Assembly (NCBI GenBank): GCA_031835245.1 | Contig: JAVKOQ010000027.1 | Location: 267,480 to 331,479 of the forward strand | Direction of reading: 5' to 3' | DNA: 64,000 nt | Source of the DNA: Balamuthia mandrillaris | Lineage: Eukaryota > Discosea > Longamoebia > Balamuthiidae | Part shown: piece by piece, positions 54,201-63,329 of the stretch | Layout: every line of letters begins with the position of its first letter | Position numbering within the stretch: the stretch's first letter is position 1 | Made by a program: the position numbers and the translations under genes | The notes under the pieces: generated by a model | The model's database searches: none | The model's input: the letters and a program-made list of their open reading frames with translations, nothing else | Told to the model about the DNA's origin: nothing

Positions 54201-56014
54201 TAAGCCAAGCAAGTGAAGAGGAAGGGGAGAAGAATGAAGGTGAGGGAGGTGACGGGATGACTGTTGTTGAAAAGAAAGCCAAGAGGATGAGGGCCTTAAC
54301 TCGAGTAGCCAAGATGGAGTATGCAGCTGAAGGAGAAAGAGGAACAAGAGCATGGCTATGGCATAACTTCTTGACAAATGGAAGATGTTTGGTTGGACAA
54401 CAACGGTGCTTAGTGATTACCAACCCAAGGAAAGAACGTTTGATGAATGCTATTCGCTGTGGTGGACTGCCTATTGGAAAAAAGTGGGGATCCATTCAGC
54501 AGTCTGAGGTGGATAGCAAGTGCCCTGCATGTGATGCTGAGGAAGAAACAGCAGAACACTTCCTGTTAAGGTGTCCTAACCTTTGGGAAGATCGCTTTAG
54601 AATCTGGAGTGTGGACAATGGAAGTGAAGAACAAGTCAGAAAGCTGATTATTGAAGACTGTACAACAAAGCTCCTGTCAAGTGGAAAGAAATGTAACAGA
54701 GCTCAAGAGATGGAACAATGTAAGCAAAGTTGTAAACGAGTCTGGAGATTATGGGCAGCAAGAGCAAGTTGGAAGCATGGAAGTTCTTCTGCATTTTATC
54801 AGTCTTTGGAAGTAATGTAAGCAAGGAAAAGAGGAAAAAGGAAAGGGAAAGAAAAGGATAGCTAGATGATACAAAGTTGGTCTGAAATCTCATTAAACAC
54901 CTTTCACTTGTGAATTGAGTAACAATTGGGAAGGCATTGAGGATGAGGGAGTAAGAAAAGTAAGAGTACACTATGTATGTACAAGGCTTACTTTTTATGT
55001 ATAGATTGGTGTTGCTCTCAGAGCAAATAAACTTTTTATTACTACTACTACTACTTGTAAAGGAATACCTAAGTCAAGGCAAGAGCATTGGAATCATCCA
55101 AGAGCCACTGGTGAAGTCTTTTCTCTTGCAGAGAGCACAACTAAACGACGCTCATTCAGTTTGTGATGAATTCATTGCACAACGGCTGAGGAGAGCTCAT
55201 GGCTCCAGTTTCGGCAATGAAGCAGAGTATGCTGTAGCAAATCAGATTTTGCACTATAGTCAGAGGCCCCTTAAACAACTACTCGCAGACTGGGGGTGTG
55301 ATTGGGAAGGAGTATCTGAGGACATGATTGTGCTTGCAAAGACCTCTGTTGCACTGGGCATAGATTCCACGGACCTCTTTACAGATGCTTCCCTGGTTAG
55401 AGTTACTCGGCCACGTGATGCTATAGTGCTACCAGATGCCTTGTTCTTTGCTACAGATGGACACATGCTCTGCCTTGTCTTTATACAAATCAAGTGTGTG
55501 TCAAACAAACTATCTAACGAAGAATTTGATGGCGCCATTTGCAGCACAAGTATGTTCACTTCGTTTCCTTACCAGAAATGTTACTGACTTAATTGTTTTC
55601 AGGCATTGATAAGTTTTTCACAAAGTCCAGTCAGCCAACAGGTGTGCCACTTTTTTCCACCTTTGTAAACCCTCTGACTTTCCTTCCTTTTTCAATCTAT
55701 TAGACCAATCCAGGAGATTTGTGACAAACTGGAAGAGTTTTGCAGAGAACAATAAGATTGACTTTGTACGAGTGATTGTTTGCACAGCAGGCTGGACTGG
55801 CCCTCAAGCATCAGCTATTAATTTACACAACACACAGTGCAGGAGAGAGCCCATCCTATTGGCTGCACCTAGTGCAAGGGAGGCCATTTTTGGCTCTTGC
55901 TGTGCTAGAGTATTGGGCCAGCTTGTTTCAGAACCCAAGGGCCATCATGAAGGTGGAGCTTCACAGCCCAAAGAAAGTTGGCAACTGAGTGCAAAGTTCC
56001 TTTATCAAACCTAG
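48253..56014 (+). CDS. P-loop RHS/Crinkler-like protein, split by a LINE
   Basis: Exons 48253-about 48452 (uncertain first exon, MNGRCEIVQQDEEKEEPVEY), 48549-48805, 48877-49104, 49169-50152, then after the inserted element 55064-55549, 55603-55641, 55704-56014. A nucleotide-binding loop spans a splice site (LVQATMMGKTRLILELSK) and a Walker B-like FAIDECHKL follows. Downstream is a long helical region (PYKQITTLFSGFRWVLEEYL, LVSEPLV-type motif IIQEPLVKSFLL). This arrangement resembles RHS (retrotransposon hot spot) and Crinkler-family proteins, which combine a P-loop ATPase with variable C-terminal domains; that placement is by eye. Removing the insertion restores an open frame (GFVLVK then EYLSQGK). 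The product made from this allele would be truncated within a few residues of the insertion. Confidence 0.65.
50141..50152 (+). repeat. Left target-site duplication of LINE
   Basis: TACTTGTAAAGG, repeated exactly at 55052-55063 on the far side of the element. Confidence 0.85.
50163..51518 (+). CDS. LINE ORF1 protein
   Basis: 451 aa with no internal stop. The N-terminal third has helices (EREQVLRRWVDLAMKERLRL, LNQFLEEAFKLAVEKYGHL), then a charged, probably disordered centre (NQKEEDDRGAEDQ). A region with RRTWTKDTVTDPNYWS and VVSGKDLKKEKVSERIFELG, GVTLETAQAAEDIIAERARL follows, perhaps an RNA-recognition-like fold. The tail is Lys/Glu-rich. No zinc knuckle is evident, unlike many LINE ORF1 proteins. 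ORF1 proteins bind element RNA. The stop overlaps the ORF2 start (ATGA at 51515-51518), pointing to coupled re-initiation. Confidence 0.8.
   Translation: MRKNRTLPRKSTELIDSQEREQVLRRWVDLAMKERLRLGTLNGNRSWKPALQAVQKEAKIPEGFVKGDKLNQFLEEAFKLAVEKYGHLNTTTVKIPSPRVNQKEEDDRGAEDQCNSVADSPRREEGTSVVPKGKIDSDSVSADGVKERTNSQVARLFDCISRVSHECGKLSEAGVLSLAVIVRFRDLIESLDKEINNLMVEKGSANSTKGGLTLGSQRSYAEVVGSAPRCDMITAERNFPPTATTVSAPSLEYWKEEMAKEQGICWQDNSNIYRRTWTKDTVTDPNYWSTVKPKYGFASPYSKVGAVEGRSIVVSGKDLKKEKVSERIFELGLKHVGVWKVGEKNGTQHWGVTLETAQAAEDIIAERARLYAFTRWWVGKARIEEAKNEGKPLWKPKEQRKMEKKKEKEENVGTVALDSSLELSSIALAEEVYHGAANWSDIVEEEGEETQ
51515..54820 (+). CDS. LINE ORF2: APE endonuclease-reverse transcriptase
   Basis: 1101 aa. Residues about 1-235 form an APE-type endonuclease: VCEHRRM, GIVYLPPGG, IIGGDWNARVG (near 138) and TDHRPLVVEL (near 219) with catalytic-type Asp/His. 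RT spans about 470-780: WKQGVVIPLHKAGDPQNPAN, YRGITLLCNAAKVFE, GGFRKGRGVMDQV, LLDISKAYDMLDHD, GVKQGGVLSPFLFNVYID and the catalytic LLFADDLAVV (near 695). The thumb is followed by a C-terminal zinc motif CPACDAEEETAEHFLLRCPN (near 1003). The protein would nick target DNA and prime reverse transcription there. All catalytic motifs are present with no stop or frameshift. Confidence 0.95.
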   Translation: MTSVAFVNSRGWGQEELVSCWADSKQFDIIGVCEHRRMVAPRLEGYRWMGGGAAPGRSGYGRGGAGFFVREGFKGNIGERKEWRTPNSTWVELAGQGCIFIIGIVYLPPGGTVDNFKVTLAAIEKRILDVVKEGRPLIIGGDWNARVGKGWNGRGESTYNTRGKVLVEAFKRLALSLPQLEEEAPVFTWRAGKRKSIVDYVVAWRWTGKVVGDRWQAWTDHRPLVVELKDPADNCGGVWMERWKWKSYSEEDRKRRWREYKRGGKRFFKGEEWKAMVKKTREGAATVEDLWSKWKKGLWDCAMRWFGRERRLIGATTSRARKPWWTAELTSLNKQVVIAHAQWLREGKNDGKAREEFVELRKRFVKLWRANKWDWMKWKRQENIKEMQKWIGNMWRIVAKRRAEPKAVREHHGSTAAFKEHWAKLGRKDSSIGSLHREEAGPEGLPWSGSNWLKKESFNLAWRKRLRVGKAAGVDNIDGEMMKFGGKHVQDATWTLIKVIENQGIFPKEWKQGVVIPLHKAGDPQNPANYRGITLLCNAAKVFEGAILVQLNIQAREQGWISNCQGGFRKGRGVMDQVWRLKKCLRKRSKERTYIALLDISKAYDMLDHDILARTLRKRGAEEAAVGIITEWYHGMTSVIRMNGQLSEEFLVERGVKQGGVLSPFLFNVYIDVGARKLQAAEEKERGDKARNVCLLFADDLAVVASDPFELQRRLNVAVEAVNALGLQFNAKKSVVLVQGKKAHFQEWRLKGEAVKRVKEAKYLGLWFEESGEWTTHAKERITKAKQALYSLRQRGAIAQGLGTRTAQIAAEAIVKSTLSYGLCMTELSKSWWKKIEAVWNETARSVLQVHRRTVAGVCRAELGWLTIKAYCELERQAVIHHAERQDGHFELLEEVSQASEEEGEKNEGEGGDGMTVVEKKAKRMRALTRVAKMEYAAEGERGTRAWLWHNFLTNGRCLVGQQRCLVITNPRKERLMNAIRCGGLPIGKKWGSIQQSEVDSKCPACDAEEETAEHFLLRCPNLWEDRFRIWSVDNGSEEQVRKLIIEDCTTKLLSSGKKCNRAQEMEQCKQSCKRVWRLWAARASWKHGSSSAFYQSLEVM
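55052..55063 (+). repeat. Right target-site duplication of LINE
   Basis: TACTTGTAAAGG directly after the (TAC)n tail; the host gene frame resumes here as LVKEYLSQGK. Confidence 0.8.
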
Positions 56015-56097
56015 AGCATATTAAACCTTTTAAGAAAAATTAACCTTCAATAGCATGCCTTGAAATCATAAAAACATATGAGTTAAGAGGGGGAGTA

Positions 56098-56270
56098 TGT
56101 TGGTAAAATCACCAATACTTATCTCAAGACTCCTCATGTTGAATCCATCCCGGACCCTCTGCTCTCCTTTCTTTTGTATCCTCCATCCTTCCTTTCTCCC
56201 TTTTTCCCTTTCTCTCAGTGAACTTTGAAGCAACATCAGATTCACTCTTGTTGTCCTTTCTATTCTTGAG
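56098..56270 (-). repeat. Retroelement terminal-repeat copy, minus orientation
   Basis: Begins TGTTGGTAAAATCACCAATA and is the reverse complement, with about 90% identity by eye, of 56524-56671. A third copy lies at 59680-59815. TG...CA ends suit an LTR. It starts about 85 bp after the split P-loop gene's stop. Confidence 0.65.
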
Positions 56271-56272
56271 GT

Positions 56273-56410
56273 TCATCTCTCTGTAGTTTGCTGAGTTTTG
56301 AGGATCTCCTGCCTTATCAAGGGGATAACCACCCCTAGTTTCCATTCATTGGGAAATATGCCTTGGTGCTCAATGGCCTTGATCAGGATCCAAGTTGCAT
56401 CTTGCATCAA
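56273..56410 (-). mobile_element. LINE RT fragment
   Basis: Minus-strand frame QDATWILIKAIEHQGIFPNE then WKLGVVIPL matches ORF2 of the intact LINE at about 52980-53110, with small indels. Decayed copy. Confidence 0.8.
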
Positions 56411-56420
56411 GCTATATGAG

Positions 56421-56671
56421 CCTGTTTTTGAAAGTTTGTTGGTTGAATCCAACCTCAAGAATAAAAGAGTCAATGACGAGACAAGAAGTGTATTCAAGAG
56501 AATAGAGGAAGGACAACGGGAGTGAATCTCTGACGTTGCTTCAAAGTACACCGAGAGAAAAGGGAAAAGGGAGAAGGGAAGGATGGAGGATACAAAAGAA
56601 AGGAGAGCTGAGGGTCCGGGACGGATCCAACATGAGGAGTCTTGAGATAAGTGTTGGTGATTTTACCAACA
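56421..56671 (+). mobile_element. Gypsy-type polyprotein end plus terminal repeat
   Basis: The plus-strand frame LVESNLKNKRVNDETRSVFK then RIEEGQRE reaches a stop at 56522-56524. It is followed immediately by the terminal-repeat sequence ending TTTTACCAACA at 56671. The same polyprotein end (LVESNLKDKRVSDETKRVFK) occurs on the minus strand at 59810-59880, also followed by the repeat, so the order pol-LTR is seen twice. Confidence 0.65.
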
Positions 56672-56689
56672 AGTTAGCAATAAAGTTAT

Positions 56690-57650
56690 AGGGAGTAGAG
56701 AAAAAAGCAAGCAAGTCTTCATTATACAAACCCAGCTTTCTGTCACTAAGGAGGATACCAATGCTTTTATCTATTGATGGAGTTCAACTGATCCAAGTGG
56801 CAGTGGCAATTAAGCTGGTTATTGCTGTGATAAGGCCAGTAGGAGAACAACCTGACAGACACCAACTTGATGGATGTAGGGAAAACACCTTTAATAGAAT
56901 GAAAGAAAGATTGTTGTTAAAAAGTAAGCATTGTATATTAGTAGCCACTATTAGTGCCTACTAATAGGCCTCTTATAGTAGAGGAAAGGATCAGGACTAT
57001 CTTGTGGGAAGGAAGTTTGACACTTCCTGACTCAGAAAGCTTGTAGCAGAAAATGTCCTTGAATTCAAGGGCTAGCTCTATAGCTGTACTTTCTGTTTGA
57101 TATTTAAGTCTCTGTTGTTTATGAGCTTTCTTAACCTGTTTTTATCTCTTCCTCTGTGAGAAGCTCCACCATGATCTCCAGAGGACAGTTGAGCACATTG
57201 GTCTCCTGTGCTATCAATAGCTTCATCCAACAAACACTTCTACTCAAAGAAGTAAAAATGACTAATATACATTATGGGAATATGTTAAGAAGTGCCACTG
57301 GCCATGAAGTGAGCTGAAGGGTTATGTTACTCTTCATTTTGGATGCTTACTTGCAAGAACATCAAGGCAACTATTGCTGACACAAAGAGCTAGTCTGGAT
57401 GCCAAAGCCAAGCTCCAGCCTAGAACATTGTTATCATGAATACACATTGCTGCTGAAGATGACATTGTGACGTCTTGGGTCTCCTTTGTGACTAAGGTGC
57501 ACACTCAGTAATCATCAGATTTATACAGCAAGCCTTTCACAGGTTTGCTCTCAGTGAGAAGCAACAAACGGCATCATGCTTCCAAAATGTCCCAGCTGAT
57601 GAGAAAATTGTAAAGCATCAGAAAAGCAAAAATGTCATTGTTCTTGCTGT
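56690..57650. other. Decayed sequence without recognisable gene
   Basis: About 960 bp with frequent stops in all frames. Short frames (56761-56964) have no family resemblance. Composition matches the surrounding retroelement debris rather than the host genes. Confidence 0.45.
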
Positions 57651-57659
57651 GATCACTAG

Positions 57660-57795
57660 TCAACATGTTTCGTTTCTAAGCACTCTCTTATCCAGTGCTC
57701 TCTTGACTTGCAGTTGTAGCAAAAGGGTCGCCTTTTCCTCTTATCACTGCCCAAACTGCTGTCATGGTTATGCTTCTTCCTAGACCAATGGTCCA
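57660..57795 (-). mobile_element. Gag-type CCHC zinc-knuckle fragment
   Basis: The minus-strand frame reads DKRKRRPFCYNCKSREHWIR then EC, a CX2CX4HX4C knuckle preceded by a basic stretch, as in retrotransposon Gag proteins. It is separate from the gypsy gag at 62.3-63.2 kb and of different sequence. No further domains can be joined to it. Confidence 0.6.
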
Positions 57796-58129
57796 ACCCA
57801 AGGTAGTGGCTGGTTTTGATATTGATTGTCTCATAGAGAGTATTGAGTGTGGTGGCTTCTATGATTAATCAATATGTGGGGCAAAAGAAAGATGAATCAC
57901 TCCTTTTGATAAAAAAAAATGTTGGTTAGTCCAACTTAATAGAAGAAAGGAAGTTATTTTGCTAATATATGTCTTGTTTCTTTGCCATTTCTTCCTTTCA
58001 GTATTCCAAGCTTGGTGTGCTGACTGCAGTTACCATTGGAGGCAAATTCCTTTCCATAGTAATCTGCTAACACCACAGAGCTGATCCAACTACCTCTGTA
58101 TCAGACAAATAATGGGATCTTCCTTTTTC

Positions 58130-58505
58130 TTTCACTATAAGATTATTGATCTCCTGGTCAAGAGATTCAATCAGGTCCCTGAATCAGTGAGAGTATGCCT
58201 GCCTTGGAGAGCATACCACACTCACAAGAAACACTGCTAAAATGATCAAACAGCTGCACCACTTGACTTTTGGTTTGCTCCTTAACATCATTTGCACTGA
58301 TTGAGTCTGAATCAATTATCCTCTTAGGCACAGCACTAGTCCCTTTCTCTTAGCAGGGCGAATCTACTGCCAAGTTATGTTGATCCTCTGCACCTCTGTC
58401 ATTCTCCTCCTTTTGCTTAATCCAAGGAGGAATTTTTGCTATGGTAGTGTTTAGGTGCCTATACTGTTCCATTGCCAACTTGAACCCTTGCAAAGCAGAC
58501 TTCCA
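58130..58505 (-). mobile_element. LINE ORF1 fragment
   Basis: Reverse complement of the intact ORF1 region around 50385-50755 with many substitutions and indels; shared runs include the parts encoding VEKYGHLNTT and RFRDLIESLDKEINNL. Confidence 0.8.
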
Positions 58506-58519
58506 TAAACATTCCTTTA

Positions 58520-58890
58520 TGGTCTAATCCTTGTAGTAGTAATAGTGGTAATAAGAAGTTTATTTGCTCTGGGAGCCCTTCTTGTATAGTAGTAACAATA
58601 AGTTTATTTGCTCTAAAAGCAACACCACACTATATATATATATATATACGTAATAAGTAAACATTGTATACTTAGTATACTCTTACTTCTCTTACTTTCT
58701 CATTCTCAATGCCTTCTTATTTGTTTTTTTTAATTCACAAGTGAAAGGTTCAGGTGTGGTCTTTGGTCATTAGTACTTGTGTCTGTCTGTCTAACTTCAT
58801 ATCATCTAGCTATCCTTTTCTCTCTCCTTTCCTTTTATTTTCCCCTTTTCCTCACAACACCCTCAAATCACACACTTTGGTCCACACCTC
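58520..58890 (-). mobile_element. Two nested LINE 3' tails
   Basis: On the minus strand, TTGCTCTCAGAGCAAATAAA-like sequence followed by a TACTA-type tail occurs twice (about 58525-58565 and 58585-58625). The longer 3' UTR homologous to 54820-55040 extends to about 58870. A (TA)n run lies at 58632-58650. This is the hallmark of two independent 3'-end insertions of the same LINE family. Confidence 0.7.
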
Positions 58891-59680
58891 TTTTCTTGTT
58901 AACCCAGAGTTGCTTACATGACATCGCTTTCTTGATTTGCAGGGTTTATCCCCATTAACATTTTTTTAAAGCAAACTCTTAGTAGCAAAAAAGGTTCAAC
59001 CTTACCACAAAGAGCAACAATGATAAGTAAGGTGCTCAACATTGGGATGAATTATCCCTTGTAAAACTTCATCATCTCATTGAAAAGGAACACATAGACA
59101 TGTCCATCTTTGAGTACTACAAGGCAACAATTACTAACACCATCACACACAGACAATCAGTTGAACACCCTCACTTGCATCATGAACAAAATCACAGACT
59201 GCCTTGAGTGCATCAAGCTCAACCAAGTGCTCTTAGCCCAACACCAACAACATACCAAGCCTGAAAAGGTCAATGAAGAGAGCCTTTTCATCAACAGTCC
59301 AGCCCACATAGCAGACACTCCCTACCATGCAGCGACCTATCTTTTCCAGAGAGCACATTGTTCTCCCCTTCAGCACAACCTACCTCTCTGGACTCTCCTT
59401 CATTTTCCTCTAAAATCCTGACTGGTCTACCCACTTCCAACCCTGAATGTGACGGCAACTTGAAACCCTTCCTGGGAATAACCTTCAAATTGTCAACCTG
59501 CATTCCAACATGTGGAACATGACTCTGGCAAAGTACATACAAGGGTCTAAGACCACTTCCAGCTGGGTACAAAACTAAATAGTCATACCTTGCTTGCCAT
59601 GGCATCAGGCCAGAGATGTCTACACCACCCACTTCAGCAGCACAGAACTTCAAACCCATCTCCATTACAACTTCTTTAAG
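58870..59680. other. Mixed retroelement debris
   Basis: 58870-58960 (plus) repeats part of the gypsy RT end seen at 60990-61080 (minus). The rest holds a 103-aa plus-strand frame (59110-59421) and a minus-strand frame (59291-59713) with no recognised family; both are probably decayed polyprotein. Confidence 0.4.
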
Positions 59681-60361
59681 ACTCCTCATGTTGGATCTGT
59701 CCTGGACCCTCAACTCTCTTTTCTTTTGTATCCATCATCCTTTCTTTCTCCCTTTTCTGCTTTCTCTCGGTGTACTTTGAAGCAACGTCAGAGATTCACT
59801 CTCATTGTCATTCCTCTATTCTCTTAAATACTCTTTTTGTCTCATCACTAACTCTTTTATCCTTGAGGTTGGATTCAACCAACATGCTGTCCAGGAAGAA
59901 GTATGCACCACCATGATTGCAGTGGACAACTGTGTAAGGGCCAGAGTATTCAGGAAGAGACTTGGGAGACCTGGGAGGCTTGCGTGGCATGACTTTGGAG
60001 CCAGTGGAAAATTTGCAAAGTTATCATCCTTAAGATAACAAAGCTGCAGAAAGCCATGTTAAGCTGGCCTGCAACTCCCTTAACAAGCTCATTAACAGTG
60101 GTTGGTCTCACTGGCACACCTTTCTTCCTGCTGCCCAATATGCAATTAACTAATGTGTCACCCATCATCACAAGTCTTCACCTTTTCCATTGTTCTTTGG
60201 TCGCCCAGCTACAATTCTACAAGACTATCTTCTTCCTCCTTTCAGCTTCCTATCAAAACTCTCCTCTTGAAAAACACCAAGTAAATGCATGATATTGTCT
60301 TCTCAGCATCAGCATTTTCTACTCAAAAGCACAGCTCCAATTAAGGCTGAACATGATTCTT

Positions 60362-60676
60362 CTAAGCTGAGATGAAGTGATGCTCAAAGCCAGAGAGTGT
60401 CTTGAGAGCTCTGATGAACTCAGTGCTGTTGTCTAACTGAAGGATATCAGGGAGACCAAAATCAGAGACGACTTGATAGAGGGTGCAGGCCACATCTTTG
60501 GCAGTCTTAGTGTGAACTAGGAGGAGAGAAGTGAACCAGGTAGTGATGTCTATGGGGTCTTTCTGCTCCGTGATGTCCTTTTGTATGGAACAGCTACAGG
60601 AGGCATTTCTGTTCAGAGGTGGAAGGGAGGGTACTAGGGTGCATTGGGCAAGGTTGAGAGCCTTGCTCCTGAACAT
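60362..60676 (-). pseudogene. Gypsy integrase fragment
   Basis: Open frame with SIQKDITEQKDPIDITTWFT and LPDILQLDNSTEFIRAL. LDNSTEF is the position of the second catalytic Asp (normally DNGTEF); the third acidic residue is not reached. Confidence 0.65.
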
Positions 60677-61881
60677 GATGTACCAATGCTAATTGTTAGG
60701 TTCGATCTGGTAAGGGATGCGATGGATCCTAGAGAGAAAGCACAGGTGGGTTGGATAAGATGTACTTGAGGGCGTTAAAGGGGTCCTGGCAGTCTTGGTT
60801 CTAATGGGACTAGATGTCCTTGATGTACCAGAGGGCGTTAAGGGGTTGAATGGAGTCCTGCAGCAGTGAGAGTGTGGATAACACAGATAAGGTGCTCGAT
60901 ATGTTCTTCTACACTTTGGGAAATGACAGCTAGATCATCAATGTAATGGGAAGTGAACTTGGCAATAGCAGCAGTTGTTGATGGGGGATAAACCCTGCAG
61001 ATCAAGAAAGGGACAGCACATAAGTGACTCTGGGTTTATTCACAAGAAAAGAGGTGTGGACCAAAGTGTGCTTTGAGTGTGTCACGAGGAAAAAGGGAAA
61101 ATAAAAAGGGGTAATAGAATTTGGGGTATCCAGGGAAAGTGTCCACAGGAAGTCATAATGACACGAATTGTTGGTTTTCCAACACAGTGACAATATTCAT
61201 GAGGTGCTGGAAGTGTTGTGCAATGATTTTGATGCCAAAAATGGCGACAACATGTAACAATGACCATTACTTGTGAATGAAGTTTTGACACAGTCTTTAG
61301 GAGCACTGGGGCATTGCATGTAAGACCAGATAAGGTCAAGGGCAGAGGTGATGAAAAAGCCTTGCACTTTGGAGATAATGCTGCAGATAGTAGGGATTGG
61401 GTATGTAAGGTCCAAGAGGAACTTGTTTAGGAGGCACAGGTTGATGCAGACATGTCACTGGGTAATGTTGCTGTCAGCATCCTTCTTGGGCATGACGGTG
61501 AGAAGAGAGTTCCAGGGACTGTCAAGTGAGGCGAGCATGAAGACACTGGTATGCAGCAGTTCTGCCACTTGCAGATTGATTATGAGCATTAAATGGTGCA
61601 GGATAGGGTATTGGTGGCGAAAGACAGGAGGGTGATCTCCAGTGTCCAGATGGAGAAACACTTCAGGAAGAATACAGGAAGGTCCTGTCAGTGAAGTCTC
61701 ATTCTCCTGGAGGTATTTCTTGATGGCTTCCAGAATATGCTTGTGGATGTGTTCCTTGACAGCTTTCACCAAACATTGATGTTGGCATCAGGTGATGTCA
61801 TGGTCCTTGGAGCAGGGTAGTGGTTCCTCAGGGTAGTCAATTGCAATGTCTATTATACCCATGCCGGACTTGTGCATGAAG

Positions 61882-62154
61882 TCATGGCCCAGGATGATCG
61901 ATTGACTGTCTGGTTGAGAACATGTGATGGAAATGGCGTTTGCTGAAGCCTGGCTCTGTTTCAGCAGCACATGTAGTGGTGGTTTCACAGTGTTCAAGTT
62001 TGACCATGTAGTTGGCTTGCTTGGTTTTGGCACAAACTAAGTCAACAATAGAAGAGTCCATAAAGGAGTGGCTGGCGCCAGAGTCTATGACAGCAGTAAC
62101 CCGATGGCCATTGATGGTCATCAAAGCACAGATAGGGTCGTTGGGTCCAGGCAT
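61882..62154 (-). pseudogene. Gypsy aspartic protease fragment
   Basis: A 90-aa open frame with PICALMTINGHRVTAVIDSG and ASHSFMDSSIVDL. DSGA is the catalytic Asp triad of retropepsins, within the usual hydrophobic frame. Confidence 0.7.
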
Positions 62155-63329
62155 ATTGTTAGTGATGGTGATAAAGTTGAGAGCCTATTGCGACTCATAG
62201 AACTTGTCATATTCCTCTTCATTGTTGATAGAGTCTTACTGCTCAGCAGCAGGAGCAGGTGTGTTGCTCTGTTATTACATGGAAGCCATGGAGTTGAGGG
62301 ACCGTGATCTGGGAAATGACTGGCATGCTGATAGTTGTGCACATATTTGTTGCAGCAGTGTTGACATGGGGTTGCATATTGCAAGAGCAGACGATGAGGC
62401 TGATGTTGCAGACATTGCTTGAGAAGACTGCCATTGTAGCCTGCAGGCCTTTTTTTGGCACTGATCTTCCATATGATGATTACATGTTTTGCAGTGTGCA
62501 CAAACAGCACCTATTGTGTGGGGTAATGGTGATTGCTGTTGAGGTGATTTGCTATGACCTTTATCTGTTGAAGAAGGTTGGGGAAACTCTAACTCAATGA
62601 GAACTGCAGCTGAAAGCAGCAATGACATTTTGTGGCTTATTGCAAGGAGTCTATTGCTTGTACTTCAACTTGATGTGGGGAAGAAGGGCTCATCCAAAGA
62701 AAAAGGCTTTGAGGTAATCGTAGAAGGTGTCAGGAAGATGATTACAAAGTACAGAGTACCAATCAATGAGTTGATGAACACTTTCACCAGGCTTCTGTCA
62801 AAACGACATGATGGCCTCTATCATTGTGGCCTCAATGTGTGAAAGTAGTGCTGATGGAAGAGGTCTTGAGTGATGTTCCATAGTTGGTCTTGTAGAGTGC
62901 TAATGGCCCAAAGACGTTTGTCTTCAACAAGGGTGGTGATAAGGGCTTGCATCCATCTATCCTCAGGGTAGTTATAGGTGTTAAGGTGATACTCCAGTTC
63001 CATGGTATGAAGAGCAGGGTCCTGGCGCTTGCTGACGTCAAACTTAGGTAGTCTGGGGGGAAGGCAAGGCATTTTCTTCTAAGTAGAAGGGGAAGGAGTA
63101 GTTGTGTTGTTCTGTGTTTCTGGAACAGAGGCAATGTGTGTGCTGTTGAAAGCAGTTGTGTTGTTGACAGAAATATCAACAGGAGAGGGTGAACTCAAAT
63201 GAGGTGACTGTATGGGAAAGATCTGTAGAACAGGCAAGGGAGAAAAGACAGCAGCAGCAGTACTGTTGAATGTGGAAGGCCTAGTGTGGTTGAGGTGAAT
63301 GTTGACAAAGTGGTCTATACACTGTTGTG

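Larger units (their letters stand above)
50153..55051 (+). mobile_element. Non-LTR retrotransposon (LINE), apparently full length and intact
   Basis: About 4.9 kb between 12-bp direct repeats TACTTGTAAAGG. It starts with a G-run and only about 10 bp of leader before ORF1. It carries two open, overlapping ORFs (50163-51518 and 51515-54820) and a 230-bp 3' region ending AAATAAACTTTTTATTACTA and then (TAC)n instead of poly-A. An APE endonuclease, RT and CCHC-type end place it among APE-type LINEs (Jockey/I/L1-like; clade undecided). Intact frames and an exact duplication imply a recent insertion. Related decayed copies lie at 56.3, 58.1-58.9 and 63.3-63.8 kb. Confidence 0.93.
59680..63180 (-). 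mobile_element. Degraded Ty3/gypsy-like retrotransposon
   Basis: On the minus strand the domains follow the Ty3/gypsy order. Gag is at about 63075-62830 (LPKFDVSKRQDPALHTMELE). A possible Cys/His knuckle lies near 62515 (CAHCKTCNHHMEDQC). An aspartic protease core VIDSGASHSFMDSS is at 62100-62040. RT is at about 61700-60990 (HQYPILHHLMLIINLQVAEL, PWNSLLTVMPKKDADSNITQ). Integrase is at 60676-60362 (TLYQVVSDFGLPDILQLDNS then TEFI). A polyprotein end (EYSGPYTVVHCNHGGAYFFL) lies at 59950-59880, and a terminal repeat at 59815-59680. Many stops and frameshifts and a total length of about 3.5 kb show that it is dead and deleted. Confidence 0.75.

Noticed and set aside
59110-59421. 103-aa plus-strand ORF
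   Set aside because: No homology or codon pattern; surrounded by decayed retroelement sequence.
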